Positions 1 to 8,202 of a DNA stretch of 64,000 nt are shown here, one piece after another; the stretch's first letter is position 1; each line of letters opens with the position of its first letter. The notes beneath the pieces were generated by a model. The model had not been told where the DNA came from, ran no database searches, and worked only from the letters and a program-made list of their open reading frames with translations. The position numbers and the translations under genes were made by a program. The DNA comes from Rhodocytophaga aerolata (GTDB lineage Bacteria; Bacteroidota; Bacteroidia; Cytophagales; 172606-1): positions 62,001 through 126,000 of the forward strand of contig NZ_JAUKPO010000011.1 of NCBI RefSeq assembly GCF_030503435.1, written 5' to 3'.

Positions 1-1419
1 TTTGAAGAGGAAGAGCTAGATTATGACGATACCTGTATTATCAGACGGGAAATTAGTCCAAGTGGTAAATCCAGAGCTTTTATTAATGATACGCCTGTAA
101 ATCTGGAGACATTAAAAAAGATAGGTTCGCAATTGATGGACATCCATTCTCAGCACGACACTTTACTACTTGGGTCTAACATTTTCCAACTCAGCATTGT
201 AGATAATTTTGCCGGAAATCAAAAGCTGATTCAACAATACAAAAATCTATATAAGCAATTCCGCAAAAAAGAAGATATCTATCGCAACCTGCGCGATAAT
301 GCATCTTCCGCTAAAAAAGAGCTAGATTACCATAGTTTCCTACTGACCGAATTAAGTGAAGCAAAGTTGGAAAGGGATGAACAGGAGCGCGTGGAAGAAG
401 AATTAAATTTATTGGAAAATGCCGAAGAGGTAAAGATAAAACTGAATGCTGCCTTAGAATATCTCTCCAATGCCGAATTTTCGGCTATTGAGGGTTTACG
501 GTCCGCCATGAGCAATCTGGGTCAAATAAGTAATTTATCTAAACCCTATGAAATTCTACGGGAACGGACAGAAAGCTGCTTAATTGAACTAAAGGATATA
601 GTCTCTGAAATAGAGAGGGAAGAAATGAACGTGGAAGTCGATCCTGCCAAAGTGGATCAACTACAGGACCGGCTTAGCACGATTTACTCTTTACAGCAAA
701 AGCATCAGGTAAAAACGGTGGAGGAGTTGCTTTCTATACAAGCCGAGTTGGCAGCTAAAGTAAGCAAAGTTCTGAATTTAGACGAAGAAATTGAGCAAGC
801 CAGAATCGAAGCAGAAAAAAGTTATCAGGAAATGCTGCAAACGGCTCAGAAATTATCCAGATTACGTCAAGAGGCTATTCCTGGTATTGAGCAGGACTTG
901 AAACAATTGCTTGCTGAGTTAGGCATGCCCAATGCTTCTGTAAAAATCACCCATCAGGAAATTAAACCTGGTGCAGACGGCATAGATGAAATTCATTTTC
1001 TTTTCACGGCAAATAAAGGGGTAAAACCCCAGGAACTTAAAAATGTAGCTTCCGGCGGCGAATTTTCAAGACTTATGTTGTGTGTAAAATACATTTTAGC
1101 TAGCAAAACCTCTTTGCCAACCATTATTTTCGACGAAATTGATACCGGCGTTTCCGGAGAGATTGCGATAAAAATGGGAAAAATGCTGAAAGATATGGCG
1201 CATAACCATCAAGTGATTGTGATTACACACCTACACCAGATTGCCTCCCGTGGAGAAGCACATTATTTTGTATACAAAGACACTTCTACAGACCGGACTA
1301 TTACCAGAATAAAGCGATTAACACAGCAAGGCCGCATTAACGAAATAGCCAGAATTATTGGTGGAGAACCTCCATCTGCAAGTGCCATCCGGAATGCCAA
1401 GGAGTTTTTAGAATATTAA
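1..1419 (+). CDS. recN: DNA repair protein RecN, 5' truncated by the window edge
   Basis: SMC-like ATPase acting in double-strand break repair. The frame is open from base 1, so about 472 residues are visible of a protein usually near 550. The N-terminal Walker A part lies outside the window. Visible landmarks are the SRAFIND and MDIHSQH segments near the start, a long charged coiled-coil centre, the ABC signature GGEFSRLML (about 1050-1080), the Walker B segment IIFDEIDTG (about 1127-1148) and the VITHLHQIA switch-histidine region. The first internal Met (base 133) is not the true start because conserved RecN sequence continues upstream. No clear terminator follows. Confidence 0.96.
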   Translation, partial: FEEEELDYDDTCIIRREISPSGKSRAFINDTPVNLETLKKIGSQLMDIHSQHDTLLLGSNIFQLSIVDNFAGNQKLIQQYKNLYKQFRKKEDIYRNLRDNASSAKKELDYHSFLLTELSEAKLERDEQERVEEELNLLENAEEVKIKLNAALEYLSNAEFSAIEGLRSAMSNLGQISNLSKPYEILRERTESCLIELKDIVSEIEREEMNVEVDPAKVDQLQDRLSTIYSLQQKHQVKTVEELLSIQAELAAKVSKVLNLDEEIEQARIEAEKSYQEMLQTAQKLSRLRQEAIPGIEQDLKQLLAELGMPNASVKITHQEIKPGADGIDEIHFLFTANKGVKPQELKNVASGGEFSRLMLCVKYILASKTSLPTIIFDEIDTGVSGEIAIKMGKMLKDMAHNHQVIVITHLHQIASRGEAHYFVYKDTSTDRTITRIKRLTQQGRINEIARIIGGEPPSASAIRNAKEFLEY

Positions 1420-1494
1420 ACTAACCAATTTAGTAGGTATCATTCAATTTTGCTGAAATAGTAAAGTTGACTGTTCACTTATATCAACCGGCAG

Positions 1495-1860
1495 TTAACT
1501 TTTAAAAGTAGCCAAAATGCTACTGAGCATCAAATTAGCATTATTTCTGGCTCGGCTAAACTCCGATATTTTTTCAATTTTGGCAATATTGTCCCAGTAC
1601 CCTTTTAAATGTTTGGCTGAATCGTTCTGTAATCCTTGTAAAGCAATACGCCTTCTTCCTTCAAAAAAATCATCTTTTGGATTACTCATTTTATTAATAA
1701 TATCAATGGATTGGCCGAGCAGGTTTTCAAATTCTTTTGCCCGTTCATCATCTATAGATAAGTCATTTACTCTATCACGAATTTTTCTTAATTGTGCTAC
1801 TAATTCACTTGCCATAAGGTTATTGCTTGATAGAGTAAATATAACTATAAAGAAGAGCAT
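1495..1860 (-). CDS. small secreted or periplasmic protein of unknown function
   Basis: A 121-residue protein I do not recognise. It starts with a hydrophobic stretch (FFIVIFTLSS) that could be a signal peptide ending near residue 18, followed by a charged, mainly helical chain without cysteines. The opposite strand carries an overlapping frame of similar length, but that product is Ser/Leu/Ile-rich without domain-like patterning and looks like a shadow. The gene is convergent with recN and divergent from the downstream epimerase. No conserved motif supports a function, and it could be a remnant. Confidence 0.5.
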   Translation of the reverse strand: MLFFIVIFTLSSNNLMASELVAQLRKIRDRVNDLSIDDERAKEFENLLGQSIDIINKMSNPKDDFFEGRRRIALQGLQNDSAKHLKGYWDNIAKIEKISEFSRARNNANLMLSSILATFKS

Positions 1861-2134
1861 TTTTGTAAAAATTTTTGATATATTCTAATATATAATTTCT
1901 ACTGTAATTACAGATAGCATTATTTCCAACGTGTATCATATATTCTAGAGGATTCTGTTTTAATACAGGATATTTTCTAAGAAATAGGACTTCACTTTCG
2001 TATAAATTAGATAAACGAATACTGCTGATTTATTAAGACTTGTAAATTTGATATTATCTCTCCATTAAAAATAGTAGGTTTGTTGTTGTTTTGCTTTTAA
2101 GCATTCTGGCAGTTCAACAATAAATCAAACTAGC

Positions 2135-3205
2135 ATGTCAAAAAAAATAGTCATTACTGGAGGGGCCGGTTTTGTTGGTTCATCTTTAGCTATCTACTTA
2201 AAAACAACGTATAGTTCTTATCAGATATATGCACTGGATAACTTAAAGCGGAAAGGCGCCCATTTGAATTTGCATAGATTAGCTGATAACGGGGTAATTT
2301 TTGTACATGGGGATATTCGCAACAAAGAGGATTTCGAAAGTTTTCCGCAGGATATCGATTTTGTGATTGAAGCTTCTGCTGAACCATCTATATTAGCTGG
2401 AATGGATGGCACTCCTGATTATTTAATCAATACCAATCTGGTGGGCACTATCAACTGCCTTAATTTTGCAAAAAAATGCAAAGCCGGATTCATTTTTCTG
2501 TCTACCAGCCGGGTATATCCTATAAAGAAAATCGAAGAAATTGCCTATATTGAACAGAATACACGTTTTGCTCTAGCAAATAAGCAACAGTTACCTGGTA
2601 TTTCCAGCCTGGGGATTAATGAAAATTTCCCTTTGGACGGATACCGGTCCCTATACGGAGCTACCAAACTAGCTTCAGAACTACTTATTCAAGAGTATAA
2701 TCATTTTTATAATTTACCTACCGTGATTAACCGCTGTGGAGTTCTTACAGGCCCTTGGCAGATGGGTAAAGTAGATCAGGGAGTAGTAGTTTTGTGGATG
2801 GCTAAGCATTTCTGGAAACAAAAACTTGCTTATTTGGGTTATGAGGGAACGGGGAAACAGGTAAGAGATGTTCTACATATTGCCGACCTTCTTCAGTTGA
2901 TAGATTATCAATTACATAATTTTCATTTGATTAATGGGGAAATATTTAATGTAGGAGGCGGCGAACAGGTAAGTGTCTCTTTATTGGAATTAACTGGTTT
3001 TGCTCAAGCTATTACTGGTAACAAAATTCCGGTAGATCAGGTGAAAGAGAACCGGCAGGCAGATATACGGATTTATATAACTGATCATTCAAAAGTTACA
3101 AAAGTCACCGGCTGGCAACCTCAATACACGGTTGAACAAATAGTAGAGGATATTTATAACTGGATCAAAGATTATAAGCACCAATTGGAAACTGTTTTAA
3201 AATAA
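2135..3205 (+). CDS. NAD-dependent epimerase/dehydratase, CDP-paratose 2-epimerase-like
   Basis: Extended short-chain dehydrogenase of 356 residues acting on a nucleotide sugar. The Rossmann motif GGAGFVG lies at residues 8-14, the segment SAEPSILAG replaces the usual SAQP loop, and the catalytic pair is Y174-x3-K178 (YGATK). The STSRVY segment supplies the catalytic Ser/Thr. The long insertion after STSRVY and the SAEPS loop resemble CDP-tyvelose/paratose 2-epimerases more than GalE; this is a family-level inference. The gene stands alone with no sugar-biosynthesis neighbours, so the substrate cannot be told. It begins at an ATG with no recognisable ribosome-binding site. Confidence 0.85.
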   Translation: MSKKIVITGGAGFVGSSLAIYLKTTYSSYQIYALDNLKRKGAHLNLHRLADNGVIFVHGDIRNKEDFESFPQDIDFVIEASAEPSILAGMDGTPDYLINTNLVGTINCLNFAKKCKAGFIFLSTSRVYPIKKIEEIAYIEQNTRFALANKQQLPGISSLGINENFPLDGYRSLYGATKLASELLIQEYNHFYNLPTVINRCGVLTGPWQMGKVDQGVVVLWMAKHFWKQKLAYLGYEGTGKQVRDVLHIADLLQLIDYQLHNFHLINGEIFNVGGGEQVSVSLLELTGFAQAITGNKIPVDQVKENRQADIRIYITDHSKVTKVTGWQPQYTVEQIVEDIYNWIKDYKHQLETVLK

Positions 3206-3320
3206 ATTTGTAACAACTTTTTATAGTATAAACAGAGATATAATCAGTATCAAATTGCAACTATAAGATTTGTATTTAAAGAATTTAATACAGAACTTGC
3301 AGAATATAAAACTAGTACAT

Positions 3321-3398
3321 ATGAATAATAACAAAGTCTCTTTGCTTGCTAAATCATCCGGCCCAATTATGTATGGTGCTTGTTGTTGTATGGGCTAA
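3321..3398 (+). CDS. poly-cysteine leader peptide (25 aa) upstream of sulfite reductase
   Basis: ATG-initiated 25-codon frame ending MYGACCCMG, with three consecutive TGT (Cys) codons at 3381-3389 just before the stop at 3396-3398. It sits 149 bases upstream of the sulfite reductase gene and is followed by a terminator-like hairpin at 3440-3465. A segment beginning inside its stop codon (3395-3403) can pair with the hairpin's 5' arm. A Cys run at the end of a short frame in front of a sulfur-assimilation operon is the classical arrangement of amino-acid-responsive attenuation. The role is inferred and I do not know an annotated family. Confidence 0.65.
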   Translation: MNNNKVSLLAKSSGPIMYGACCCMG

Positions 3399-3439
3399 AA
3401 AAAAGGCTTTTTATTATCTAGCTATACATAGATTGTTTA

Positions 3440-3465
3440 AAGGGTCTTTTTTTAGAAAGACCTTT
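3440..3465 (+). promoter_or_regulatory. attenuator hairpin (terminator arm) of the sulfite reductase leader
   Basis: Bases 3440-3449 pair with 3456-3465 in a 10-bp stem including one G-U pair, with a six-base loop and the U-rich run TTTCTTGTTT overlapping and following. Its 5' arm and loop (3447-3455) can instead pair with CTAAAAAAA at 3395-3403 in a mutually exclusive 9-bp helix, which would act as an antiterminator. With a ribosome held at the first Cys codon the 3395-3403 strand would be free. With a ribosome at the stop codon it would be covered and the terminator could form. The antiterminator is A/U rich and its stability needs computing. Confidence 0.5.
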
Positions 3466-3547
3466 CTTGTTTATATACTATTTTTAATGATTGACTCAGA
3501 ATATTCTTCTGAGATAAAAATTTAAGCCAAATCTCTACTAAATCTAT

Positions 3548-5665
3548 ATGGAAAGCTTTAGAACAGAATTAGAAAACCCTGTAGTCTCCAAAGACATTCT
3601 TAATCTGGAAAAACAGATTAGATTGTTTAAAGAAGGCGTTATTCATCCAGACAAATTCCGCAGCCTGCGTTTGGCCCGTGGAATATATGGCCAGCGGCAA
3701 CCTGGTGTACAGATGATTCGGATCAAGCTTCCTTTTGGCAGACTTACTGTAAAACAGTTGTTGCGCATTGCAGATGTTTCTGATGAATATGCTACAGGTA
3801 ATTTGCACTTAACAACCCGCCAGGATATTCAGATCCATTTTGTTAGCCTGGATAGAACGCCGGAACTTTGGGGAAAACTTTCCCTAGATGACATTACCAT
3901 CCGGGAAGCTTGCGGAAATACAGTACGGAACATAACAGGTACATACAAAGCAGGTATAGATCCCAAAGAGCCTTTTGATATTTCTCCCTATGCTCATGAA
4001 ATGTTTCAGTATTTCTTGAGAAATCCGGTTTGCCAGGAAATGGGCCGTAAGTTTAAGATATCCTTCTCTTCCAGCGAAGAAGATGAATCATTAAGCTACA
4101 TCCACGACATTGGGTTTATACCGAAAGTAAAACAGGTAGACGGTCAGGAAGTACGAGGGTTTAAAGTAGTAGTAGGTGGTGGATTGGGCGCACAGCCTTA
4201 CTTAGCTCAACTAGCTTATGAATTTTTAGAAGAAGATCAGATAATTCCTTTTGCCGAAGGAGTCATTCGGGTTTTTGACCGCTATGGCGAACGCAATCGC
4301 CGCCACAAAGCCCGCTTGAAATTCCTTATCGAAGAAATTGGCTTCGATACATTTTTAGAACTGGTAGATAAAGAACGTTTAGCCTTAAAAAGCAAAACCT
4401 ATAAAATAAACCGGGATATATTATCACAACCTGTTCCGCCTATAGAAAGAGAAATTCCGGCGGTAGCAATTCAGGACAAAGCTAAATATGAAACATGGCT
4501 GAAAACCAATGTCTTTGAACAAAAGCAGAAAGGGTTTTATGCGGTGAATATTAAAATATTACTAGGCGATATGGAAACGGAGATTGCCCGTAAGCTTACA
4601 CCTATTGTACAAGCTTATGCTGCCGACGACATCCGGGTAACCATGAACCAAGGATTAATGTTAAAATTTATCCGCAAAGAAGCATTGCCAGTGGTATTTA
4701 CTGAATTGGACAAAATCGGCTTAGCAGATCCAGGATTCGACAGTACGGCAGATGTTACCGCCTGCCCAGGAACCGATACCTGTAACCTGGCTATTTCCAG
4801 CAGTACTGGAATAGCTAAAGAACTAGAGCGGGTAATTGAAGCGGAGTACCCGGATTTAGTATATAACTCTGACATAAAAATAAAAATAAGTGGCTGTATG
4901 AATGCCTGCGGCCAACACAGCATTGCCAATATCGGTTTCCACGGAAGTTCAATAAAAAAGGGGCCAAATGTGTTGCCTGCGCTGCAAGTAATGATTGGTG
5001 GAGGCACAAAGGGCGATGGCGCCGGTTTAGTGGCCGATAAGGTAATAAAAGTTCCTAGCAAGCGTGGTCCGGATGTGGTGCGTTACATTCTGAACGACTT
5101 TGAAGATAATGCAGTAGAGGGTGAATACTTCAACAACTATTACGCACGTAAAGGCAAAGACTATTATTATCAGCTATTAAAACCTTTAGCCAGTACTGAG
5201 AAACTAGTAGAATCTGACTTTGTAGACTGGGGCCACAATGAAAAATTTGAAACCGCTATTGGTGTAGGAGAATGCGCGGGGGTGATGATTGACTTAGTAG
5301 CTACTTTATTTTACGAAACAGAAGAAAAACTGAGCTGGGCTGCTGAAGCCTTGGAATCTAAAATATATGCCGATTCCATCTATCATAGCTACAGTGCCAT
5401 TATCAGTACAGCCAAAGCTTTCCTATTAACGCAGGATATAGCTTGCAATACGCATCATGGCATTATCAATGACTTTGATAAACAGGTTATTCAGAACGGC
5501 ATAATCTCTTTAGCAACAGATTTTAAAACATTTGTTGGTCAGATAAATTCCAATGAACCAAGTGAGGCTTTTGCTAAGAAATATTTGCAGGATGCGATAG
5601 ATTTCTATCAGCAAATTACAGTTAAACGCCAGCAGTTGCAGGAGCAAGAAACAAACGCAGCGTAA
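3548..5665 (+). CDS. assimilatory siroheme sulfite (or nitrite) reductase with C-terminal HEPN domain
   Basis: Protein of 705 residues. The ferredoxin-like half-domains and siroheme domains fill about residues 30-540. The [4Fe-4S]-siroheme cysteines are C406-x5-C412 and C450-x3-C454 (ACPGTDTC and SGCMNACGQH). Residues about 560-690 form an all-helical HEPN-like domain (YHSYSAIISTAKAFL, then THHGIINDF). The Rx4-6H RNase motif is absent from it, so it is probably not a nuclease. The family reduces sulfite to sulfide (or nitrite to ammonia) with six electrons, usually from ferredoxin. The Cys-rich leader upstream favours sulfite. Siroheme-biosynthesis genes follow directly. Confidence 0.88.
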   Translation: MESFRTELENPVVSKDILNLEKQIRLFKEGVIHPDKFRSLRLARGIYGQRQPGVQMIRIKLPFGRLTVKQLLRIADVSDEYATGNLHLTTRQDIQIHFVSLDRTPELWGKLSLDDITIREACGNTVRNITGTYKAGIDPKEPFDISPYAHEMFQYFLRNPVCQEMGRKFKISFSSSEEDESLSYIHDIGFIPKVKQVDGQEVRGFKVVVGGGLGAQPYLAQLAYEFLEEDQIIPFAEGVIRVFDRYGERNRRHKARLKFLIEEIGFDTFLELVDKERLALKSKTYKINRDILSQPVPPIEREIPAVAIQDKAKYETWLKTNVFEQKQKGFYAVNIKILLGDMETEIARKLTPIVQAYAADDIRVTMNQGLMLKFIRKEALPVVFTELDKIGLADPGFDSTADVTACPGTDTCNLAISSSTGIAKELERVIEAEYPDLVYNSDIKIKISGCMNACGQHSIANIGFHGSSIKKGPNVLPALQVMIGGGTKGDGAGLVADKVIKVPSKRGPDVVRYILNDFEDNAVEGEYFNNYYARKGKDYYYQLLKPLASTEKLVESDFVDWGHNEKFETAIGVGECAGVMIDLVATLFYETEEKLSWAAEALESKIYADSIYHSYSAIISTAKAFLLTQDIACNTHHGIINDFDKQVIQNGIISLATDFKTFVGQINSNEPSEAFAKKYLQDAIDFYQQITVKRQQLQEQETNAA

Positions 5666-5668
5666 TAA

Positions 5669-5702
5669 ACTACCCGATAAGCTCTAACACTTATCGGGTA
5701 GT
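5669..5702 (+). terminator. mid-operon hairpin after the sulfite reductase gene
   Basis: A perfect 13-bp stem (5669-5681 with 5690-5702) with an eight-base loop, four bases after the stop codon. No continuous U run follows, so it may act as an mRNA 3'-end stabiliser or partial terminator that lowers expression of the siroheme genes relative to the reductase. Confidence 0.6.
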
Positions 5703-5728
5703 GTTGTATAATCCACTAAGATACATTA

Positions 5729-6511
5729 ATGAAAAATAATATAAAACCTAAAGTAACCCTTGTGGGCGCCGGACCTGGGGATGCTGATTTAATTACGTTA
5801 AAAGGGATAAAAGCCTTGCAAAAAGCCGATATCGTGCTTTATGATGCATTAGTGAATAAAGAACTGCTAGAATACATCCCGGTAGATACGCCAGCCATAT
5901 TCGTAGGGAAAAGATTTGAAAATCATTCGTATACGCAGGAGCAGATTAATCAGCTAATTGTAGACTCGGCATTAACATATGGCCATGTCGTACGATTGAA
6001 AGGTGGCGATTCTTTTGTATTTGGCAGGGGACATGAGGAAATTATGTATGCCCGGGCTCATAATATTGAAACATCTGTAATACCAGGTATTTCTAGTTCA
6101 ATAGCTGTACCTGAATTGCAGCAAATCCCGCTGACCAGCCGGGGAATCAGTGAAAGTTTCTGGGTTTTGACTGGCACTACCAAGAAAGGGGAAGTATCGG
6201 CAGACATAGAATTAGCTGCACAATCTAATGCCACGGCTATTATTTTAATGGGTGTGCATCAATTAAGGCAAATTTGTGCCTTATATCAAAAATATAACAA
6301 AGGTCAACAGGCTGTAGCCGTTATTCAGAACGGATCATTACCAGATGAAAAAATTGCCTTAGGTACCATTGATACCATTGTAGATGTTGCTCTGGATCAG
6401 GCTGTAGGCTCTCCGGCTATTATAGTTATTGGAGATGTAGTAAAAGAGCACCCAGAATATTTACTAGAAATAAGCAAACAGCATTTCAAAGACCTTATAC
6501 AAAACCGCTAA
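5729..6511 (+). CDS. cobA: uroporphyrinogen-III C-methyltransferase
   Basis: SAM-dependent enzyme of 260 residues that methylates uroporphyrinogen III at C2 and C7 to make precorrin-2, the first step towards siroheme. The N-terminal VGAGPGDADLIT motif, the YDALV segment, RLKGGDSFVFGRG and VIPGISSSIA are the family's signature stretches. The length fits a single-domain CobA/SUMT rather than fused CysG. It lies 63 bases after the sulfite reductase and 3 bases before the precorrin-2 dehydrogenase, which places it in a siroheme supply operon. Confidence 0.95.
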   Translation: MKNNIKPKVTLVGAGPGDADLITLKGIKALQKADIVLYDALVNKELLEYIPVDTPAIFVGKRFENHSYTQEQINQLIVDSALTYGHVVRLKGGDSFVFGRGHEEIMYARAHNIETSVIPGISSSIAVPELQQIPLTSRGISESFWVLTGTTKKGEVSADIELAAQSNATAIILMGVHQLRQICALYQKYNKGQQAVAVIQNGSLPDEKIALGTIDTIVDVALDQAVGSPAIIVIGDVVKEHPEYLLEISKQHFKDLIQNR

Positions 6512-6514
6512 TTC

Positions 6515-7171
6515 ATGCAGGAAGCTGAAAGAGAAGGCAATTTACTTTTTCCGGTATTTCTTAAGTTGGAAGAGTTAAACCTGCTTGTTGTGGGAGGCGG
6601 ATTCATTGGCATGGAAAAAATGAGTGCGGTGCTGAAAAATAGTCCGGCAACCCATGTTACCTTAGTAGGGATAATTATTTCAGAGGAAATAAAGGAATTT
6701 GTTAAAGAATATCCGAATGTAACATTAGTAGAGAGAGCCTTTTTGGAAACTGATCTGGATGGAAAAGACATTGTGATAGCTGCCACCAGCGACCGTGCCT
6801 TAAATGCGTATGTGAAACAAGAAGCGAAAAAGCGAAAAGTACTAGCCAATATTGCGGATACTCCTGATCTGTGTGACTTCTACCTTGGTTCTATTGTAAA
6901 AAAAGGTGACTTAAAAATAGCCATTTCTACCAATGGTAAATCTCCGACCCTTGCCAAACGTATGCGCCAGTTCTTTGAAGAACATTTACCAGATAGTACA
7001 CAACTGCTGCTCGATAATTTAACGAATATCCGCAATCAACTAGGGGGAGCTTTTGAAGAGAAAGTGAATCGGTTGAATGAAATCACCTCATCTTTTTTAT
7101 CTCAACAAGAAAAGGCACCGTCTCCACCTACAATAAAGGAATCTGAGAACCTCACGCCGGATACTAAATAG
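6515..7171 (+). CDS. precorrin-2 dehydrogenase (CysG N-terminal-like, possible ferrochelatase)
   Basis: Enzyme of 218 residues, related to the N-terminal half of CysG and to SirC/Met8p. It oxidises precorrin-2 to sirohydrochlorin with NAD and in bifunctional members also inserts iron. An NAD-binding VVGGGFIG motif is near residue 25, IVIAATSD follows, then NIADTPDLCDFYLGSIVKKGDLKIAISTNGKSPTLAKRMR, whose NGKSP segment is typical of this family; the equivalent of the catalytic Asp lies in the ADTPDLCDF stretch. The start is three bases after cobA's stop, indicating translational coupling. The C-terminal 20 residues are Pro/Glu/Lys-rich and probably disordered. Whether it also chelates iron cannot be told. 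Confidence 0.9.
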   Translation: MQEAEREGNLLFPVFLKLEELNLLVVGGGFIGMEKMSAVLKNSPATHVTLVGIIISEEIKEFVKEYPNVTLVERAFLETDLDGKDIVIAATSDRALNAYVKQEAKKRKVLANIADTPDLCDFYLGSIVKKGDLKIAISTNGKSPTLAKRMRQFFEEHLPDSTQLLLDNLTNIRNQLGGAFEEKVNRLNEITSSFLSQQEKAPSPPTIKESENLTPDTK

Positions 7172-7202
7172 CTAGAATAGACTTTAACAATCATCCTATA
7201 TT

Positions 7203-7242
7203 TCACAGAAAAGCCTGCCAAAATTGACAGGCTTTTCTGTGA
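7203..7242. terminator. bidirectional terminator between the siroheme operon and the ebo-like group
   Basis: Perfect 15-bp stem, 7203-7217 with 7228-7242, loop of ten bases. It lies between convergent genes (stops at 7171 and 7249). The AAAA/TTTT steps inside the stem provide U-rich 3' arms in both directions. Confidence 0.8.
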
Positions 7243-7248
7243 TAGCGT

Positions 7249-8175
7249 CTATTCAATTATATTCGAATCACGGGTCTCTACTTTGGGCTCTTGTCCGCCT
7301 CTGAGAATGGTACTTCCACTGAATTTCCGGCTCTGGTCGATGGTAACAGGGGTTAGCCAGTCCGCTTCCTTCATCTGCCCGCTTTGGCCAAAAGCAGCCA
7401 ATGCATTGCTATAACAGACTGCCCGGATATGCTCCAGAGGTATACCTTTCTCTAGCATTAAAGCAGCGGTTTTGGGTACAGCCAATGGATCACTAATTCC
7501 CCAATCGGCCGCACTATTCACCATAATACGTTCAGGACCATACTTTTTTACAAGTTCAGCCATCCGTTCGTTCCCCATTTTTGTTCGGGGATAAATAGTA
7601 AAAGCCGCCCAGAAACCTCTGTTTAATACTTCCTCTACTGTTTCTTCATTGTTATGATCTACAATCACTTTAGTTGGGTCTAGGTTGTGTTCTATGCACA
7701 CATCCATACTGCGGGTAGTTCCTTTTTTCTTATCCCGGTGTGGCGTATGAATCTGTACAGGCAGATCCAGTTCTTTGGCCAGTTCGAGTTGTAGCCGGTA
7801 ATACTTATCTTCTGCGGCAGTCTGGTCGTCGTAGCCAATTTCACCTATTCCCACCACCCCCTCTTTACTAGCAAACAACGGAAGCAATTCCATTACCTGC
7901 TCGGCTAAAGGTTCATTGTTTGATTCTTTTGAGTTTAAGCCGATGGTGCAGTAATGCCTGATCCCAAACTGACTTGCCCGGAACCGCTCCCACCCTACCA
8001 GACTGCTATAATAATCTTTAAAACTACCGGCTTCTGTACGGGCCTGGCCAAGCCAGAAAGCAGGTTCAATAATGGCAACAATTCCTGCTTTACGCATGGC
8101 ATCATAATCGTCCGTTGTCCGGGAGGTCATATGCACATGCGGATCTATAAACATCATATCTTTTATGGTATTCAT
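7249..8175 (-). CDS. TatD-family metal-dependent hydrolase, EboB-like
   Basis: Amidohydrolase-type TIM barrel of 308 residues. Likely metal ligands are the HVH pair in FIDPHVHMTS, the Glu in VGIGEIGYD, the His in VQIHTPHRDK, the His in VIVDHNNEE and the Asp in NSAADWGISD. The C-terminal extension (GSTILRGGQEPKVET) is not part of the canonical TatD nuclease. The gene is the last of three (EboA, ferredoxin, this one) with spacings of 10 and 27 bases. In cyanobacteria the ebo cluster pairs EboA with a TatD-like EboB and has been linked to moving a metabolite precursor to the periplasm. The EboB assignment rests on the EboA neighbour, and the substrate is unknown. Confidence 0.8.
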   Translation of the reverse strand: MNTIKDMMFIDPHVHMTSRTTDDYDAMRKAGIVAIIEPAFWLGQARTEAGSFKDYYSSLVGWERFRASQFGIRHYCTIGLNSKESNNEPLAEQVMELLPLFASKEGVVGIGEIGYDDQTAAEDKYYRLQLELAKELDLPVQIHTPHRDKKKGTTRSMDVCIEHNLDPTKVIVDHNNEETVEEVLNRGFWAAFTIYPRTKMGNERMAELVKKYGPERIMVNSAADWGISDPLAVPKTAALMLEKGIPLEHIRAVCYSNALAAFGQSGQMKEADWLTPVTIDQSRKFSGSTILRGGQEPKVETRDSNIIE

Positions 8176-8202
8176 ACTATCAGATTTTAAAATTCAATAC
8201 TA

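Noticed and set aside
1423-1435. 13-base sequence CTAACCAATTTAG repeated at about 31439-31451
   Set aside because: Two copies of a 13-mer in A/T-rich intergenic DNA can occur by chance; no larger repeat surrounds either copy.
1517-1888. Plus-strand frame of 123 codons opposite the small secreted protein
   Set aside because: Ser/Leu/Ile-rich composition without any domain pattern; the minus-strand product has a signal-peptide-like start and charged helices. Treated as a shadow.
1902-1913. Palindrome CTGTAATTACAG upstream of the secreted protein gene
   Set aside because: Short and A/T rich with no matching site elsewhere that I noticed; not enough to call an operator.
4615-5061. Minus-strand frame of 148 codons inside the sulfite reductase gene
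   Set aside because: Overlaps conserved siroheme and iron-sulfur motifs on the plus strand, so it is an antisense shadow.
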